A stretch of 64,000 nt of DNA. It comes from Fomes fomentarius. Lineage: Eukaryota > Basidiomycota > Agaricomycetes > Polyporales > Polyporaceae. A program made the position numbers and the translations under genes. Shown here piece after piece: positions 1 to 11,617 of the stretch; the stretch's first letter is position 1; each line of letters starts with the position of its first letter. The notes under the pieces were generated by a model. The model saw nothing but the letters and a program-made list of their open reading frames with translations, did no database searches and was not told where the DNA came from. Where the stretch lies: NCBI GenBank assembly GCA_022606135.1, contig JABYQN010000013.1, forward strand, positions 682,001-746,000, read 5' to 3'.

Positions 1-57
1 CTCTCCGAGTCCGTCCTCCCGCCATCTCTAACATCGCGTTTCTCTGGGCTGGGGCAG

Positions 58-829
58 TCTGCACATTCCCGGTGGAGTATTGCGAGTTTGGCTCAAGCTT
101 CACAAAATGCAAAGAATGGCTGCAGGAAGCACACTCAGATCTGTATGACAAGTTCTACTCCGAAGGTGCGTCTCGCCCGGTATCGAGGCACCTAGTGCTG
201 GGTCGAATGGATCTGGATCGCCGAGGGTTACTATCCTTGTCGCAGAGGCGCTGCAGGCGAAGATCGGAACGCTGAGCTTGGAGGCGCAACAGAAGCTGGA
301 GAAGGACACGGCGAAGAAGGAGGCAAAGGCGTCGGCGAAGGCTGATGCGGCTCTGAAGAAGAAGATGGTGCGTTCCTCTCTTCATGCAGTCTTTGTTCGC
401 GGATTCTGAATGACGTACTGCAGGCATCACAAGTGCGCTACTACAACGCTACGAGGTTCTGTTTCAATGCTGACATGCAGGGCCTCAGGTTACTATCAAA
501 CGGATAGAGCGTAACAAGCGAAAACACGTCACTGCGATCCATGGGCTGGAAGCGTTTGGTGCGTGTCATACCCTCCCTCATCATAGTCGCACGCATATCT
601 CAGCCATGCGCGCTCAGACGTGGACCTGAAGAAGGCGGCCAAGTTCTTCGCGCAAAAGTTCGCGACGGGCGCCTCGGTGACGAAGAACCCACAAGGGCTG
701 GACGAGATCGTCGTACAGGGCGACGTCAGCGGCGAAATCGTCGAGATGATAGAAGAGGGCGTCGGGCTGCTGAAGAGCGTGCCCAAAGACAATATCGTTG
801 AGGTAGAGGAGAAGGTCAAGAAGGGGTGA
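58..829 (+). CDS. TMA22: Density-regulated protein DENR / Tma22, C-terminal part (5' partial)
   Basis: Translation factor that pairs with MCT-1/Tma20 and acts on the 40S subunit in tRNA/mRNA release, recycling and reinitiation (family knowledge). Exons by splice-consistent reading: 58-165, 246-367, 424-432, 489-558, 618-829; all junction phases agree. Bases 1-57 look like the end of an upstream intron (acceptor ggggcag), so the first exon lies outside the window. The visible protein starts in the Cys-containing N-terminal motif (VCTFPVEYCEF), passes a Lys/Ala-rich linker and ends in a SUI1 fold with QVTIKRIERNKRK, KFATGASV and DEIVVQGD. The stop at 827-829 follows a short basic tail, normal for the family. 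One exon is only 9 nt (GCA TCA CAA). The gene is identified with high confidence; the first visible intron end is inferred. Confidence 0.93.
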
Positions 830-1634
830 ACAGCACCGAGGGGCGTTGCTTCATGTGGGGAGAGCAAGGGAAGATGTAACATCACTAGTGGTATGTCCTT
901 ATTTTGTCTGAAGTCCCGTTTTCTAGAACTAAAGATCGGCAACGGCAACTGCGCAGTATCATAGCAAGGACACTATATCGCCGCACTTTGTGTCTCTATT
1001 GACCGTCCCCGCACACGCCTGCGTGAAGATATCTGTGCGTCGACCTCGAGCGATTGCAGGCCCATGCAACGGCGGTCGTAGCGAGGTAATGTGTCTTCTG
1101 TGGCTATGTAACCCGTGCATGGACCATGTCTAGGGTGCAGTGCCACAAGAATGGCCGATGCACCGATCTCTGCAATCTAGATTTTTGTCTTGTCTCAGAC
1201 TGAGACCAGGACTTCGATCGTCAACGAATGCACACTCGATCAAGATCCACGACGTCGAAATAACCATTAACGAGTACATTACAACATGCGGCATTACCCG
1301 AGGGAACGAACGTATAGTGATACATGACAGGAAGTACGGCGGCCGGGGCGAGAACGAGGACAACATCGTTCACTAAACTCCGCGCCCGTACGCAAGAGCG
1401 TCAGGCGGCTGCAGCCGTACAGCGCACAGTGACTAGCAAAGGAAAGGGTAGGATACAGGATAGTGTGAGTCCAGGAGGATAGGGTGATGCGATACATGGG
1501 TGATGATAAATAGCGATAACAAATAACGGCGTCCTCTGAGACGTGCGACCTCGCGGCATCACGCTAAGGATGGATGGGGAAGGAAGGGGAGCGTGTCACT
1601 GACATCGAGTCCTGGAAGCGAGCAGCGGAGGTCT
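830..1634. other. Intergenic, no supported gene
   Basis: Convergent spacer between the DENR gene (+) and the 195-aa gene (-). Short open frames exist on both strands, but none shows a recognisable domain or a splice-consistent extension. I see nothing else in it. Confidence 0.6.
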
Positions 1635-2334
1635 TCAAACCCGACGGACGATGTCCACCTGGGCTTGAAAGACGGCATCATTGCCATCCTTGTTCGTGAT
1701 GGATACAAGGACCAGGTCCTCGAGGCGAACGGAGGAGGTGATCCTCCAGGTTGGGTCCACCAGGGAGTAATGCGCATGGCGCGCCTTCTGTAGTATCGCT
1801 CGTGAGCGCTTGCTCCCATCGCGCTCACGTGACGACTACACTCACGTCTATGAAACGATCGTAGGCGGTACAAATCTGTGCCGCGACTTCGCCCTTCGTC
1901 AAGGGCCGCCCATCCTTCGCAACCGCCAGGCGAATCTGCACATCGGTGTGCTGGTATCCTGGCCACTAGAGTACCGTGTGAGTAAGGGGAGTCGCGAGCT
2001 AGACGAACGGCGCACATACCAGGATACGGAACTCGGCAGTATGTGTGAGTGCGTTGAAGAAGGCCTGCTGATCATGGCCGGGCAGGTTGTTATAATTGTG
2101 ACGCTTGAGATCACCGAATTGAAACCCGAATTCGATCACTACGTCCCGCCGCCAGTTGCAGCTCCATCCAGGGCTGGGATTCATGGGCGCAGTTGGCACG
2201 CGCTGCCGAGAGTAGCGGTTGGGATCTTGGTTCTCCTTGCCATAAGCACCTCGAGGCGGGGAGGATACGCAGGTCGCGTTCGAGAGGGAAGAGTAAGACG
2301 TCAACTGGGAAGAGCGGAGGGTCGGGTGATTCAT
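1635..2334 (-). CDS. Conserved hypothetical protein, 195 aa
   Basis: Three exons read cleanly on the minus strand: 2334-2020, 1965-1846 and 1787-1635, joined by GT-AG introns of 54 and 58 nt, every junction phase 0, stop at 1637-1635. The start at 2334 opens the longest frame and follows a pyrimidine-rich leader. The protein has a polar N-terminus, then a compact region with DVVIEFGFQFGDLKRHNYNN, a short exon with WPGYQHTDVQIRLAV and DGRPLTKGEVAAQI, and a final exon with LVDPTWRITSSVRLEDLVLV. No signal peptide or membrane segment is evident. I do not recognise the family; the alternating hydrophobic pattern suggests a folded cytosolic alpha/beta protein. Consistent splicing and codon use make a real gene very likely, but its function is unknown. 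Confidence 0.75.
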
Positions 2335-3686
2335 GATTATGAAGTAGTAATGGGTAGGGGGGAATTAGAAACAGAAACGTCGAGGAGTAGAGTATAGTTG
2401 TTCTGCGCTGTGTGGGGCTGGCTTCTGAGGATGCTAGAGAGGACGAACGAGCGAGAAGTGCACAGTTTTATATCGCACTACTCTGCAGCTGTTCCTCCGT
2501 CCAGCAGAGGCCAAAGGGCCGCGGTAGCACTTCATCGCGCTTGGACGTGTCAAAGCGAGTCGTAGCGCAGACAATCGCACCGACCACTGCGAGGTGAAAC
2601 AGCCCACAGAGTAACCAGGGGAAGGAGACGAAAGCGACTGGTGCGGCATGTGGAAAGGGACGCGAGAACAGCCCACGGAAAGCAAGAGAGCAAAAGCGAG
2701 CCCATTGTGATCGGCGGGAACCGACGCGCGCTTTGGTGCACCGACGTCACCCGCTTCTCCTTCACAAGCGGACGCGTCAAAGCGTGCGGGCGTGCCTGAC
2801 GCGTGCGCGGTGACGGGAAGGGCAAGAACGACGGCTATTCGCCCGGACTTGGGCGGAGAAACGCACCTTTGACCGCAGCGTGTTGTAAACCAAGACCACA
2901 ATGCCCCACTATCAAAGCTCCCACTCGACGCTTTAGCTGCACTGCCAGCGGGGAGGGGGGCCGGCCTTTGTTCTGCATAAAGCAAACCATGTGCCCGGGG
3001 ACGTCCAAGAATCCGGAAGACATTTTGGAAGCCGGCGAAGCTGAAGCTGTGTCGTGTGCATAACAGCTGTAGAGAGTCCTAGTCAAAGCTAGTCCCTGCG
3101 GACCTGCGGCAAGGGGGAAAAGCGTCAGAGGGAACCGTTGCCTCGAGGTCGTGGACGGAGAGCAAGCAGCACTCGATAGGCGCCCATATGAGTATCCGAT
3201 TGAATGGTCACATGACGTGGCGCCCACGGTGCCGGGTGCTTGCGTGCGTACTTCGAGTTAGGACCTTGTATGTGGCTAGAGGGTTACGACTTCACGCAAA
3301 TTGTCTGGAGATCAAATGTCTCATGAGGACGTCTTGATGGACGGCACTCTAGTGGTTATGTATAAAGTAGAAGAGACTAGTGACTACACATGGCTAGGCA
3401 CGTAGAGAGTAGAAAGATGGGAGGACAGGAAGAGATCTAGAGGGAAGGAGAGGGAACCGTCCTACTCGGAGCCAGGAACACGGTGACAATGATCTACCTA
3501 TGATATAAAAGGAAGATATGATGCGACAGTGCAGAATCTCTAGTATGTGTGCTGTGTGCGGTCTAAGGACTCTACTTGACGAATTGTAGTAGATCGTGGA
3601 CAAGAGCGACGTGATTAGTGGTGCGAGGAATGAACGAAGAGCGCAATGAGCTAGAAGCGACGGCGAGCCGAGAATCACGGATGCAA
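2335..3686. other. Intergenic, no supported gene
   Basis: The stretch lies between the 195-aa gene and the 3' end of the MFS gene. Open frames reach 183 aa (minus, 2985-2434), but they are Ser/Arg/Pro-rich, have no domain signature and cannot be extended by splicing. A few hundred bases next to 2334 presumably hold the promoter of the 195-aa gene. Nothing else is seen. Confidence 0.55.
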
Positions 3687-5799
3687 TTACGCGGCCGCAC
3701 GTTTTGAGCGGGCACGGATGGCACGACCGTAACGATAGAAGAGGAAGGGGATAGGGATCTAGAGTGCACGGCGTCAGCACAGGTATCGATGCAAATGCAC
3801 GAGAGATGAACTCACCATAGCAAGAGAAATGAACGCCCATGTCGACGCAGCCCAGCCGTTGCCCAGGTTGTGGTACATGGCCGTGATGAACAGGGGCATG
3901 GCAGCGCCAGAGCCAGACCGGATGACCGTCTTTGCTGCAAGCGCAGACGCGACGTAGCCAGGGAAGGCGTCGATGAGGTACGCATTGGCCGAGAAGTAGA
4001 TGATCACCACTATGACCGCACACGTAAGTATAGGAATCGCAGACGCGAAAGACTGGAATCGACTTACTTCCAAAGCCGAAAGGAATGCCAGAAGACACAG
4101 GCCCGACCCAGTTTCCGCCTCCAGGCATGACTGCGGGCGGACTCGTCCATCCGAAGATGAAGAGTGACACGGGGACGAACCAACAGCCGATCATCATACC
4201 TGGCAGCCGGTCTTCTGGGTCGGCATGCCCGCCCTTCTCAGCCGCGCGACGGAGGTAGTCGCGTTCGATGCGGGGCGTGACGAAGAGAGCGAGAGCGACA
4301 CCGATTAGGACGGAGCAGAAGGTGAGACCGACCATACCGTCGTTCCAACGGTAGTACTCGCCAAAGACGACGGGGAAGCTGAAGAAGAAGGCGTACAGCA
4401 GGCCGTAGATGAGCGCGATGTACAGGCTCATAAGAAGCAGGATCGGTTCAGTCACGATCATCTCTATAGATGCATTAGCTAGACATACAAGCCTTGATGA
4501 GAGAGGTCTACTCACGGAAAGGTCGGAGGAGCGTTTCAGTGATGATCTGACTGAGTGAAGCCCTGAACAACTCCTGCTCGGTCGTGATGGTGATATCACC
4601 AGTCTCCTCACGGAGGCGTCGTGCACGCTTGCCGAGCAGGGTGGGTGGGAACGTCTCCGGTATGGTCATCGTGAACAAGGTGACAACACCGGCGAAGATC
4701 ATATTGACCCAGATAATCCACCGCCAGCCGATATTCTCGCCGATGAAACCACCAACAATCGGACCGAGTACAGGGCCGCCGTAAGGAGCTGCGGCGAAGA
4801 TTGCGATGGCAAGACCTCGCTCGTTGTTGTCCCAAACATCGGAGATCGTGCCGCCAGCGAGAGTGAGTGGAGCGGAGGCGAAGAACCCGCAGAAGAATCG
4901 ACAGATGAGCAGCGTCTGGATGTTCTGGGCGAGGGCACAAGGGATGTTGAAGATGACGTAGATCACACTGGGAAAGATCCATATTGGTCGACGCCCGTAT
5001 AGCTCGCTCTGGCGCAACCGGATGTTAGTACGGTACTAGGAAGTCATGTAGGGCTGAAAACTCACAAGAGGTGACCAACAGAGGGGCCCGATTCCGAAGC
5101 CGACAACCATGAGCGACACACTCAAAGCCGTTACGACCTCGCCGACGTGAAATTCGGCCTCGATGTCTCGAAAGTCGCCAGTAACTACAGCACTGGCAAA
5201 TGCCACCTGGACGACTGCGATAGCACAGACAGAGGTAATGTCTAGGACACACACGGGTGGGTCAGCGACAAACGACAACTGAAAAGCGAGGAAGACGTAC
5301 ACCACCGATAGAGGGTGGACCAATTTCGAGGATCCTCTGGATCGCCCTCCTTCCATGTCACCAGCTTCATCTGCTTCAACTCCCGCGCCTTTTCCGGATC
5401 AGCGAGCGCCTGAGGTAATCGGTAGATATGGGAGGGCACGGGGCGCAGCGCAAGGTCTGCGGGCATGTACCCGGTGTCGGATACCGCACGGTACTCGTTT
5501 GTGAACCCACCGCGGTTGACATCGGTGGTGCCGAACGGGAAGGAAAGATCAGCGCGGGTGTCATCATGCGACTCGTGCGTCCGTGTCCGGGTGAGAGTGA
5601 GGTTTAGGTCGCGATCGCGACCTACGCCGTCGGGGAAGGTGATGTGTGGCGGGTGATGAGGTTGCTGTTGGTCATGGTCGTGGTCATGGTCGTGCTTGTG
5701 CTTGTGACGGGGATTAGGATGGGACGCAGCATGGGCCTCGTCTGGGATGGCGATGGTTGAAGTCTCGCTCTGTGGCATGGAGGAAGGTGAAGTGGCCAT
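3687..5799 (-). CDS. MFS transporter, DHA1 drug:H+ antiporter type, about 609 aa
   Basis: Plasma-membrane or vacuolar exporter of the DHA1/polyamine-multidrug class (family inference). Exons: 5799-5301, 5241-5066, 5008-4516, 4463-4068, 4009-3816, 3758-3687; all introns are 52-59 nt and phases match. The start at 5799 (GTTATGGCC) is preferred over an in-frame ATG at 5865. The cytosolic N-tail holds a His/Asp/Lys run (HKHKHDHDHDHD) near residues 37-50, then the usual WKEGDPEDPRNW motif before helix 1. Helices follow, with the motif A equivalent SELYGRRPIW, the antiporter motif C GPVLGPIVGGFIG and WRWIIW. The second half keeps the long intracellular loop and FGMVIIYFSANAYLIDAF. The tail is basic (RAIRARSKRAAA). 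A TATATA lies near 5885-5891. The substrate cannot be read from sequence. Confidence 0.9.
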
Positions 5800-8241
5800 A
5801 ACGATTCGCGGTCGTGAAAAGAGAAATAGGGAAGGGTGGCGTAAGGTATGGAGACGTTCCAGCAAATGGGGCGCACACCATCCCTATATATGATGCTGAA
5901 TGTTGACATCCGACGGAGGTGAACGGGCGATCGACGAAAACATGTCCTTGGCTCTTCCGGAAAACCAGCCACGGTCATCCGTAAGCGCTGACATAAGTCG
6001 AGGCTGGAGCAGATCGACTCGCCGGCTCCTCACGACGGATGCGCGATAGGGCTGTTTTGCGAACCAAAACAGATTGTAGGTCCCCTACCGACGTCGGTGG
6101 GATCTCCGAAGCTAGACGTGTTCAATTCCGTCTAGTTCCGTCGGAGCCCTCGGACGAGGCACCGTGATTGTACTGGCCCATTCTAGCACTTGTATGCATA
6201 CTCCTTGTGGCGCCGCAAGGCAGAAATAATTGTTCATGGAAGCATATTCAGCTTTATGCTGGGGTGATGAAATCAGACAACTCACGAGCAACGAGGCTAT
6301 TAAATAACTTGAGCAGCGAGAATCATCGGGTGGCAGTGCGGAGCGGAAGGTGCAGTAGCCGCCCGTTTTGGAGCGGGCAATCGCGGAACTTCCTGGGCGT
6401 CTGTGGGGTCGGGTGCCGCTTTTGGCAGAGCCGCACTAATTCTGCCCGCCTCGCGCTCTCGCGCCATTCGCGCAAGCTCAGTATCGCTGTTTGCTCTAGG
6501 TTCGCACTTACTGTTAGACGCGTATAGTTAGTGTCTATATTCTCCCGCCTTCAATGCCCCGCCTCACGAGGCAGAGAGAGGTTGCCATAGGATCTCCGTT
6601 ACTTCCCGAAATGCTGGTTTGACCCAACTGAGCAATATTGGAGACACAAAGGTTCCTTGTCGTTGCGCTGTCTCGCTTGTCGATGTCATCGATTCCGAGA
6701 ATGGCCTATCTCGTTTTTCCATTGCCAATTATTCGGAAGCAAAACGCAAGGTAATCTTTCATCTCGGAATACTATTCCGTGAAGCTGTGTCCCATCTCCC
6801 TCCCGTTCTTCTCAGTCCTGGGTTTCATGGACTTGGTTGCCTGACCCATAACTCCCCAGAAGCATATCCAACTTCCCCAACAAATGTTGAACGTGCAATT
6901 AGGACCTCAGATAGAACTCGAGGTGGGGTCCAGAGCTCATCTCATCTCGTTCGCTGTTTGACGACATCTCTCTCTCGAAGATGTTAGATGACAATGCCAA
7001 CCAGCGTCCTACCGTGACTTCGAGACCTCCGACCCTAGCCTCGAGCTCTACTCCAGCCCTCCAGCTCAAACGAGCAGTGTCTGCGCGCAATGTACGCCTT
7101 ATGCCATCCTTTCAGTCTCTTCCCCCAAAACCTTCGGGGTTTTGCCAGAAATTCACTTCACGATCTCAGCTTGGTCACAGCGTCAGTCTTCGCGTGAGCA
7201 GAAGATAAGTTGACCATGTGCTTCTCTTCAGTCTGTCATCAGCGGGTGTGGAGAGGAGATACGGCCTTCTTTTCCAACTGACCCCAGGTGCGGTCAACAC
7301 TGCCACTATTCGGCAGCGCGGTATCACTGGCTGGACTGCGAGCGAAACCCGGAGATGCCGCACGAGGATGATTAATACGGCAGGTCAACTTCCCCTATTA
7401 CTGTTTGTTCGGGACATGTAGCTGAGGAATGATTCAGCTCCTTCGTACCGTAGCAATGTCCACGCTTTCCGCCCAACGCCGGGGGTGGAAGTAACGAGGA
7501 CAAGAAGGATGGCAATGTCACCGCTTCACCGCGGTGGTCCGTGTTGCTTGGTGCAGCTCCGAGTCATCGATTGTTGGGCCTGTCACTGTCAGTATGAGAA
7601 CAATCCGGCTCGTCTCATCTCCGCGTGCCTTATATCTAGATATTTTCAAACAGCATATCATCCCGTGGATATGTGATCTCCGGGAATGCTGTTCCGTAAT
7701 TGTCGTGCGCCGTACCCGACCGTCCACGCCGTAGTATTACTCCCTGCACTTTGCCTCAACGTCGACGAGAAGATGTGATATCTTTATGTTTGCTCGATTT
7801 GCAGACGTCCGCATCGTGCAACATGCTGCGATACTTCTAGCGGCGGTGTTGTATATCCAGATGACATGTCGAGAGGTTTGGACTCCGATTTCGCCCTCTC
7901 ATGGAGCATAGATAATTACCAGGAGGTACAAGACCCTCTCGATAGTGTTGTCGGTATATTCGCCAGGAACGCACACTGCCCAGTGTGTAGACTTTTGGGA
8001 AGTGCGACCATCCGCTATGTTCAAAGTACTCCCGGATTTCTCCACTCTGTATTTAGTGAGACACCGCATCAGGGAGGCTTCTGTTCGCTCCGGCTCAGAT
8101 TGTTGTCACGGAGAGATTATGACTCCGACATCGTCTCGACGACCAAGATGAGGCAGTTGTATCAGCTTTTACAGCATCGATAGCTATATATATTCGACGA
8201 TTCCTGGTCCCACAGGATGATCTCCCCAACTCACATTCACC
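5800..8241. other. Long intergenic stretch, no supported gene
   Basis: Divergent spacer between the MFS gene (-) and the DUF6533 gene (+). The proximal part holds the MFS promoter, including TATATA at about 5885-5891. Frames up to 122 aa (6619-6987, 7866-8183 and others) show no domain. A TATATATA at about 8184-8191 sits some 55 nt upstream of the ATG at 8242 and is a plausible core promoter. A small hairpin-capable motif (AAAACC-TTCGG-GGTTTT) lies near 7131-7147. Confidence 0.5.
6054..6135. promoter_or_regulatory. Cluster of three inverted repeats upstream of the MFS gene
   Basis: Three dyads in about 80 bases: GTTTTG...CAAAAC (6054-6059 / 6065-6070), the perfect 12-bp palindrome ACCGACGTCGGT (6087-6098, containing a GACGTC core) and CTAGACG...CGTCTAG (6112-6118 / 6129-6135). 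They lie about 255-335 bp upstream of the MFS start. Dyads of this size are typical binding sites for dimeric bZIP or Zn2Cys6 regulators, but no site is identified with a known factor. Confidence 0.4.
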
Positions 8242-9642
8242 ATGTCCGACAATCTGAGCTATAGCGCTTCTGAAATTATCGCAACCGAGAATACTCTGTC
8301 AGTGGGGACTTCGCATCAACGTCTACACACAACTAAATCCAGATCATCCATTTGTTCTTAGTCAAGTTGGGGACCAGATCGCAGCAGCTATGACAGGTAG
8401 CTGCCTTGTCTATTGCTGTTGGAGTGTGATTGTATGCTGACTTATCTGTCTTCTAGCACTCATTGCATATGAGTATATCATCACATTTGACCTGGAGGTC
8501 GAGCTCTTCTGGAGGCAGAAAACTTCAATGTCCACCATACTCTTCCTTGTCAATCGGTATTGGGAAATCAATTACATTGCATTGCTCTGGACCAGCTCAT
8601 CCGTGTTCAAGGTTGTTCCTTTTTCGCTACACATGAATGTAGTTGACTTATTCAGACAGTAACATAAGAGGTAGGGATAGTTGTATGAGTCCAGGGCCAA
8701 GCAGCTATTCTCAAACCTGCTGTGCAGTTGTGTGGTATGGTTCTACTTGTGTCAAACCACTCAAAATGCTGGGTACTTTCCTTGGGCTGGTTAGTAGTAC
8801 TTTGACTTTTATCATATCTGTTCAGTTTGTACTGACAGGAAAATGACCAGTCTTTTCTGCCCTGAGGGCATTTGCACTCAGCTCTAGATCCTGGTCTTTA
8901 GCTATTGCAGTGTTCCTTCTTTCCATAGCACCTATGGTTATCAACTATGTGGTGAGCATCACTTCAATAGCCCTGGTATGGTAGGTGTGATGTTTTCTGT
9001 AGGCCAACATAGGTTACCTCACTCCTACATATGATCCAACATATGGCTGCAAAACTATACCTCATCTCTCTGCTACCACTGTCACTCAGTAAGTTATATA
9101 AAGACTTCTTTCCAAGCACTATATAGCTGACACAAGAATCCCTTCAGCTGTACATGTTCCTCAGCAGTCACTCAAAACTTAGGGACTGATTTTGTTATCT
9201 AGTGGTTACTATTTCCAGAGTCTGTCTGATTTCATCAGACATACTAGTCATTGGCATCACATGGGTTGCAACATATAGGAACAAAAGAGATATCAAGGCT
9301 CTTGGCCAAAGGACCTCCTTGTCAAGTATTCTCTTCAGAGATGGTCAGCAGCTATTATTGCATTCTGGTATCACCTCAGTCCTTATCTCGAGATTCCTCG
9401 TTGATCTGCAGGAAACCAACCAAAACATGGTGCATCAACACTCTCAAGTCTCATCAATGAGCAGTCTCAATTTTGACAGGATCATAGGATCATTGGGTGC
9501 ATCGCTTCCGGCACTGGGAGAGGGCTCCCAAGTGGACGACCTCGACCCTACTGATCATGCTGTAGTCGAAGACAACGTGAACAGAGTCGAGGACAGTCAC
9601 GTCAATGGATCCACAGTCGCTCTGTCGAGCGTTGACGCTTGA
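8242..9642 (+). CDS. DUF6533-domain multi-pass membrane protein
   Basis: Exons with matching phases: 8242-8297, 8362-8396, 8457-8611, 8681-8789, 8851-8951, 9003-9088, then a last exon beginning near 9222 and ending at the stop 9640-9642. The junction between 9089 and about 9221 is uncertain. The N-terminal DUF6533 signature is clear: ALIAYEYIITFDLEVELFWR followed by a Leu-rich helix and NRYW. Later helices include CVVWFYLCQTTQNAGYFPWA, FSALRAFALSSRSWSLAIAVF and VCLISSDILVIGITW, ending in the family motif SLSSILFRDG and VLISRFLVDLQ. These are seven-helix Agaricomycete proteins of unknown function, often in large families. Between FRDG and the last motif the usual two terminal helices appear shortened, so the gene may be truncated or have an unresolved intron. 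The C-tail is acidic and polar. Confidence 0.78.
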
Positions 9643-10222
9643 TTCATTCATGATCATAGTTGTTGATAGAGGTGGCAGGCTGTTCCGAGTCGCGAGTTGG
9701 ATAGAACCGGGTCAGTGTGAATGCTCTGTGTAGTACTCCTAGATAGTGCCAAGAATACACAGGTGTGTCTCACGGCCGCAAAATCCACGTGTCATGTCTT
9801 GTATGTCTGACCAGAATCCTCATCCTTAGCGATATTCAGATGCGCGTTCTCCGTGAGGTTCTGGAGAATGTCGCGCACTGGACTCTTGACCTAGTATGAT
9901 AGAGGTCCGCGATAGGTATACACGCTCGGCACTCTGCATGAAAGGGAGGGGAATTGGGATGCAGGAGAAATCATGTTAGTGACGGTAGATTCACTATTCA
10001 GGGAGACGATCTAAAGTTGTGTCCTCACATCATGCCTCCGAAATCAGCACGTGCTACGAGCGGAAGGATGTCATTCTTCATCGGATACCAGCCTCTACAT
10101 ATACATGGGTCTTCTGCTTTTCTACCAGAACCAGTCGCGATCAAAGACAAAGAGATATCACAACGCCTTCTCCACTTGTACGCCTAACCTACACACCAAA
10201 GGGTACAACAGAAACAGCTAGC
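9643..10222. other. Convergent intergenic spacer
   Basis: 3' ends of the DUF6533 gene (+) and the lectin gene (-) meet here. Short frames around 9954-10187 have no recognisable features. Nothing else is seen. Confidence 0.55.
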
Positions 10223-11411
10223 TCAAGCAGAGCCAGACGTCTTCACCGGAGCGACGGTGTAACGGAGATCCCAGCAAGAGACACCGTGCCAGATACCCTT
10301 CGTCTGCACCTTGACACCAGAACTCTTCGAGCTCCAATACAAGGTGTATGGGACGTCAAGGGTGCCTTGATTGACAACGGCACCCGCGCGGATCGTCTCG
10401 TTCGGGCCAGCCTTGACGGGGAAGGTCGCAGTGAACTGAGTAGTGTACGAGGTAGTTTTGCCCCAGGTCCACTCGTTCGTGCTGGAGGCCTGGATACTGA
10501 ACGTGGAATCAGCGACGAAAGGGATGCCGACTGGATGTGCACCCTATATGAGCAATTTGCATGAGCAGCTATGCATAAAATGGCTCACCGCTGAATTCAG
10601 TTCCAACCGTGACCGTGAAGCCGGTGTTGTACTGGAAGCTGCTCTCATTCGTGACACTCTTGTCGAGGCTGAAGCTCATCTCCTGTTCGTGGTCCGTCTT
10701 ATTCGTGAGTACCTGCTCTGCGAGCACAATAGGAGTCGACGAGATGATCTTTCCATCGTCGAGGTCGAAATTGACCCTGTCGACCTTCATCTCTTCCCAA
10801 ATGAAACGGAAGTACTGGTCTGAGGACGGTTGATTGGTGATGTGGTTGAGAAAGTAGGGCTCTTGGTTGGTGCGGGAGAAGAGCGCCATTCCCTCCCTGG
10901 GCGTGATGAATCTGACGTAGCTGGCGTACTGGCCATTGCCCGCTTCAAGCTTGAACCAGCTACATGACCGTTAAGCATCAATATGTCAAGCAAACGGCAC
11001 GAATGAGGAGACAGCAGGCATACTTGTCAGGATGCGCGCCATCACCTGCGATGTGCCAGACACGCGGGTCGTCTTGACGGCGGGAGTAGAGCACCTTTCC
11101 GGTCTTGCGGCCTTTGATCGCAACGAGGCCACTGTTGTTCCCAGAGCCGTGCAGAAACGAGAACCACTGATCGTCGAAACCTCCATTGGCAGTGTGGAAA
11201 TGGCCAACCTGTGGCTCCTGGTCGTGACGGGAGAAAATCGCGCATTGGCTCGCGTATCCGACGATGCGGAAGAGGAGCCCCTCCGGAGGTACGAAGAGCT
11301 CTGCGGCACGCGGGATGATGGGAAGGTGGGATGAGTGGCAATCTAAACGGGAAGGTCACCAAGATACGCACCATCACCGGTTTTGTCCGAAATGGGAACG
11401 GCGGTGGACAT
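10223..11411 (-). CDS. LSL-type lectin with beta-trefoil and aerolysin-like pore-forming domain
   Basis: Resembles hemolytic lectins of polypores: an N-terminal beta-trefoil sugar-binding module and a C-terminal aerolysin-fold module that oligomerises into a membrane pore, usually considered fungal defence. Exons: 11411-11372, 11300-11024, 10959-10589, and a last exon of about 10545-10223. The trefoil part shows repeated FSR/SRR and QWFSF-like units. The C-terminal part shows the alternating Ser/Thr-rich strands of aerolysin proteins. There is no signal peptide, as usual for these lectins. Odd point: the last intron (about 10545-10588) has good GT and AG ends, but its phase does not fit the downstream frame by one base. 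The gene may therefore be interrupted there, or the end of that intron may be misread. A TATA-like ATATATA (about 11491) and a TGACGTCA element lie upstream. Confidence 0.82.
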
Positions 11412-11490
11412 CGTGGTTGGAAAACGAGAGCTGTTGAGTGCGGATGGAGAGCTGGCTTGCTGAAGAATAGGAGAAGGAGAGAAGGTCGTC

Positions 11491-11617
11491 ATATATACCC
11501 CAATGACTCCGGCGCTCTACCGCTCTAGACGGGTTCGCTTTCGCTGAAGTAGAACCAACAGCGGTGCTTGAAAATACTTTCCGACAATCACGTCTAGAGA
11601 CACGGGAACTGACGTCA
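11491..11617 (-). promoter_or_regulatory. Promoter elements of the lectin gene: TATA-like and CRE
   Basis: An ATATATA stretch at 11491-11497 is about 80 bases before the lectin ATG (11411), the same spacing as at other genes in this window. A perfect TGACGTCA (11610-11617) lies about 200 bases upstream and matches the binding site of ATF/CREB-type bZIP factors, which serve stress responses in fungi (known for the class; role here inferred). Confidence 0.45.

Noticed and set aside
2434..2985. 183-aa open frame on the minus strand
   Set aside because: No domain, low-complexity composition, overlaps other frames; typical chance frame in GC-rich DNA.
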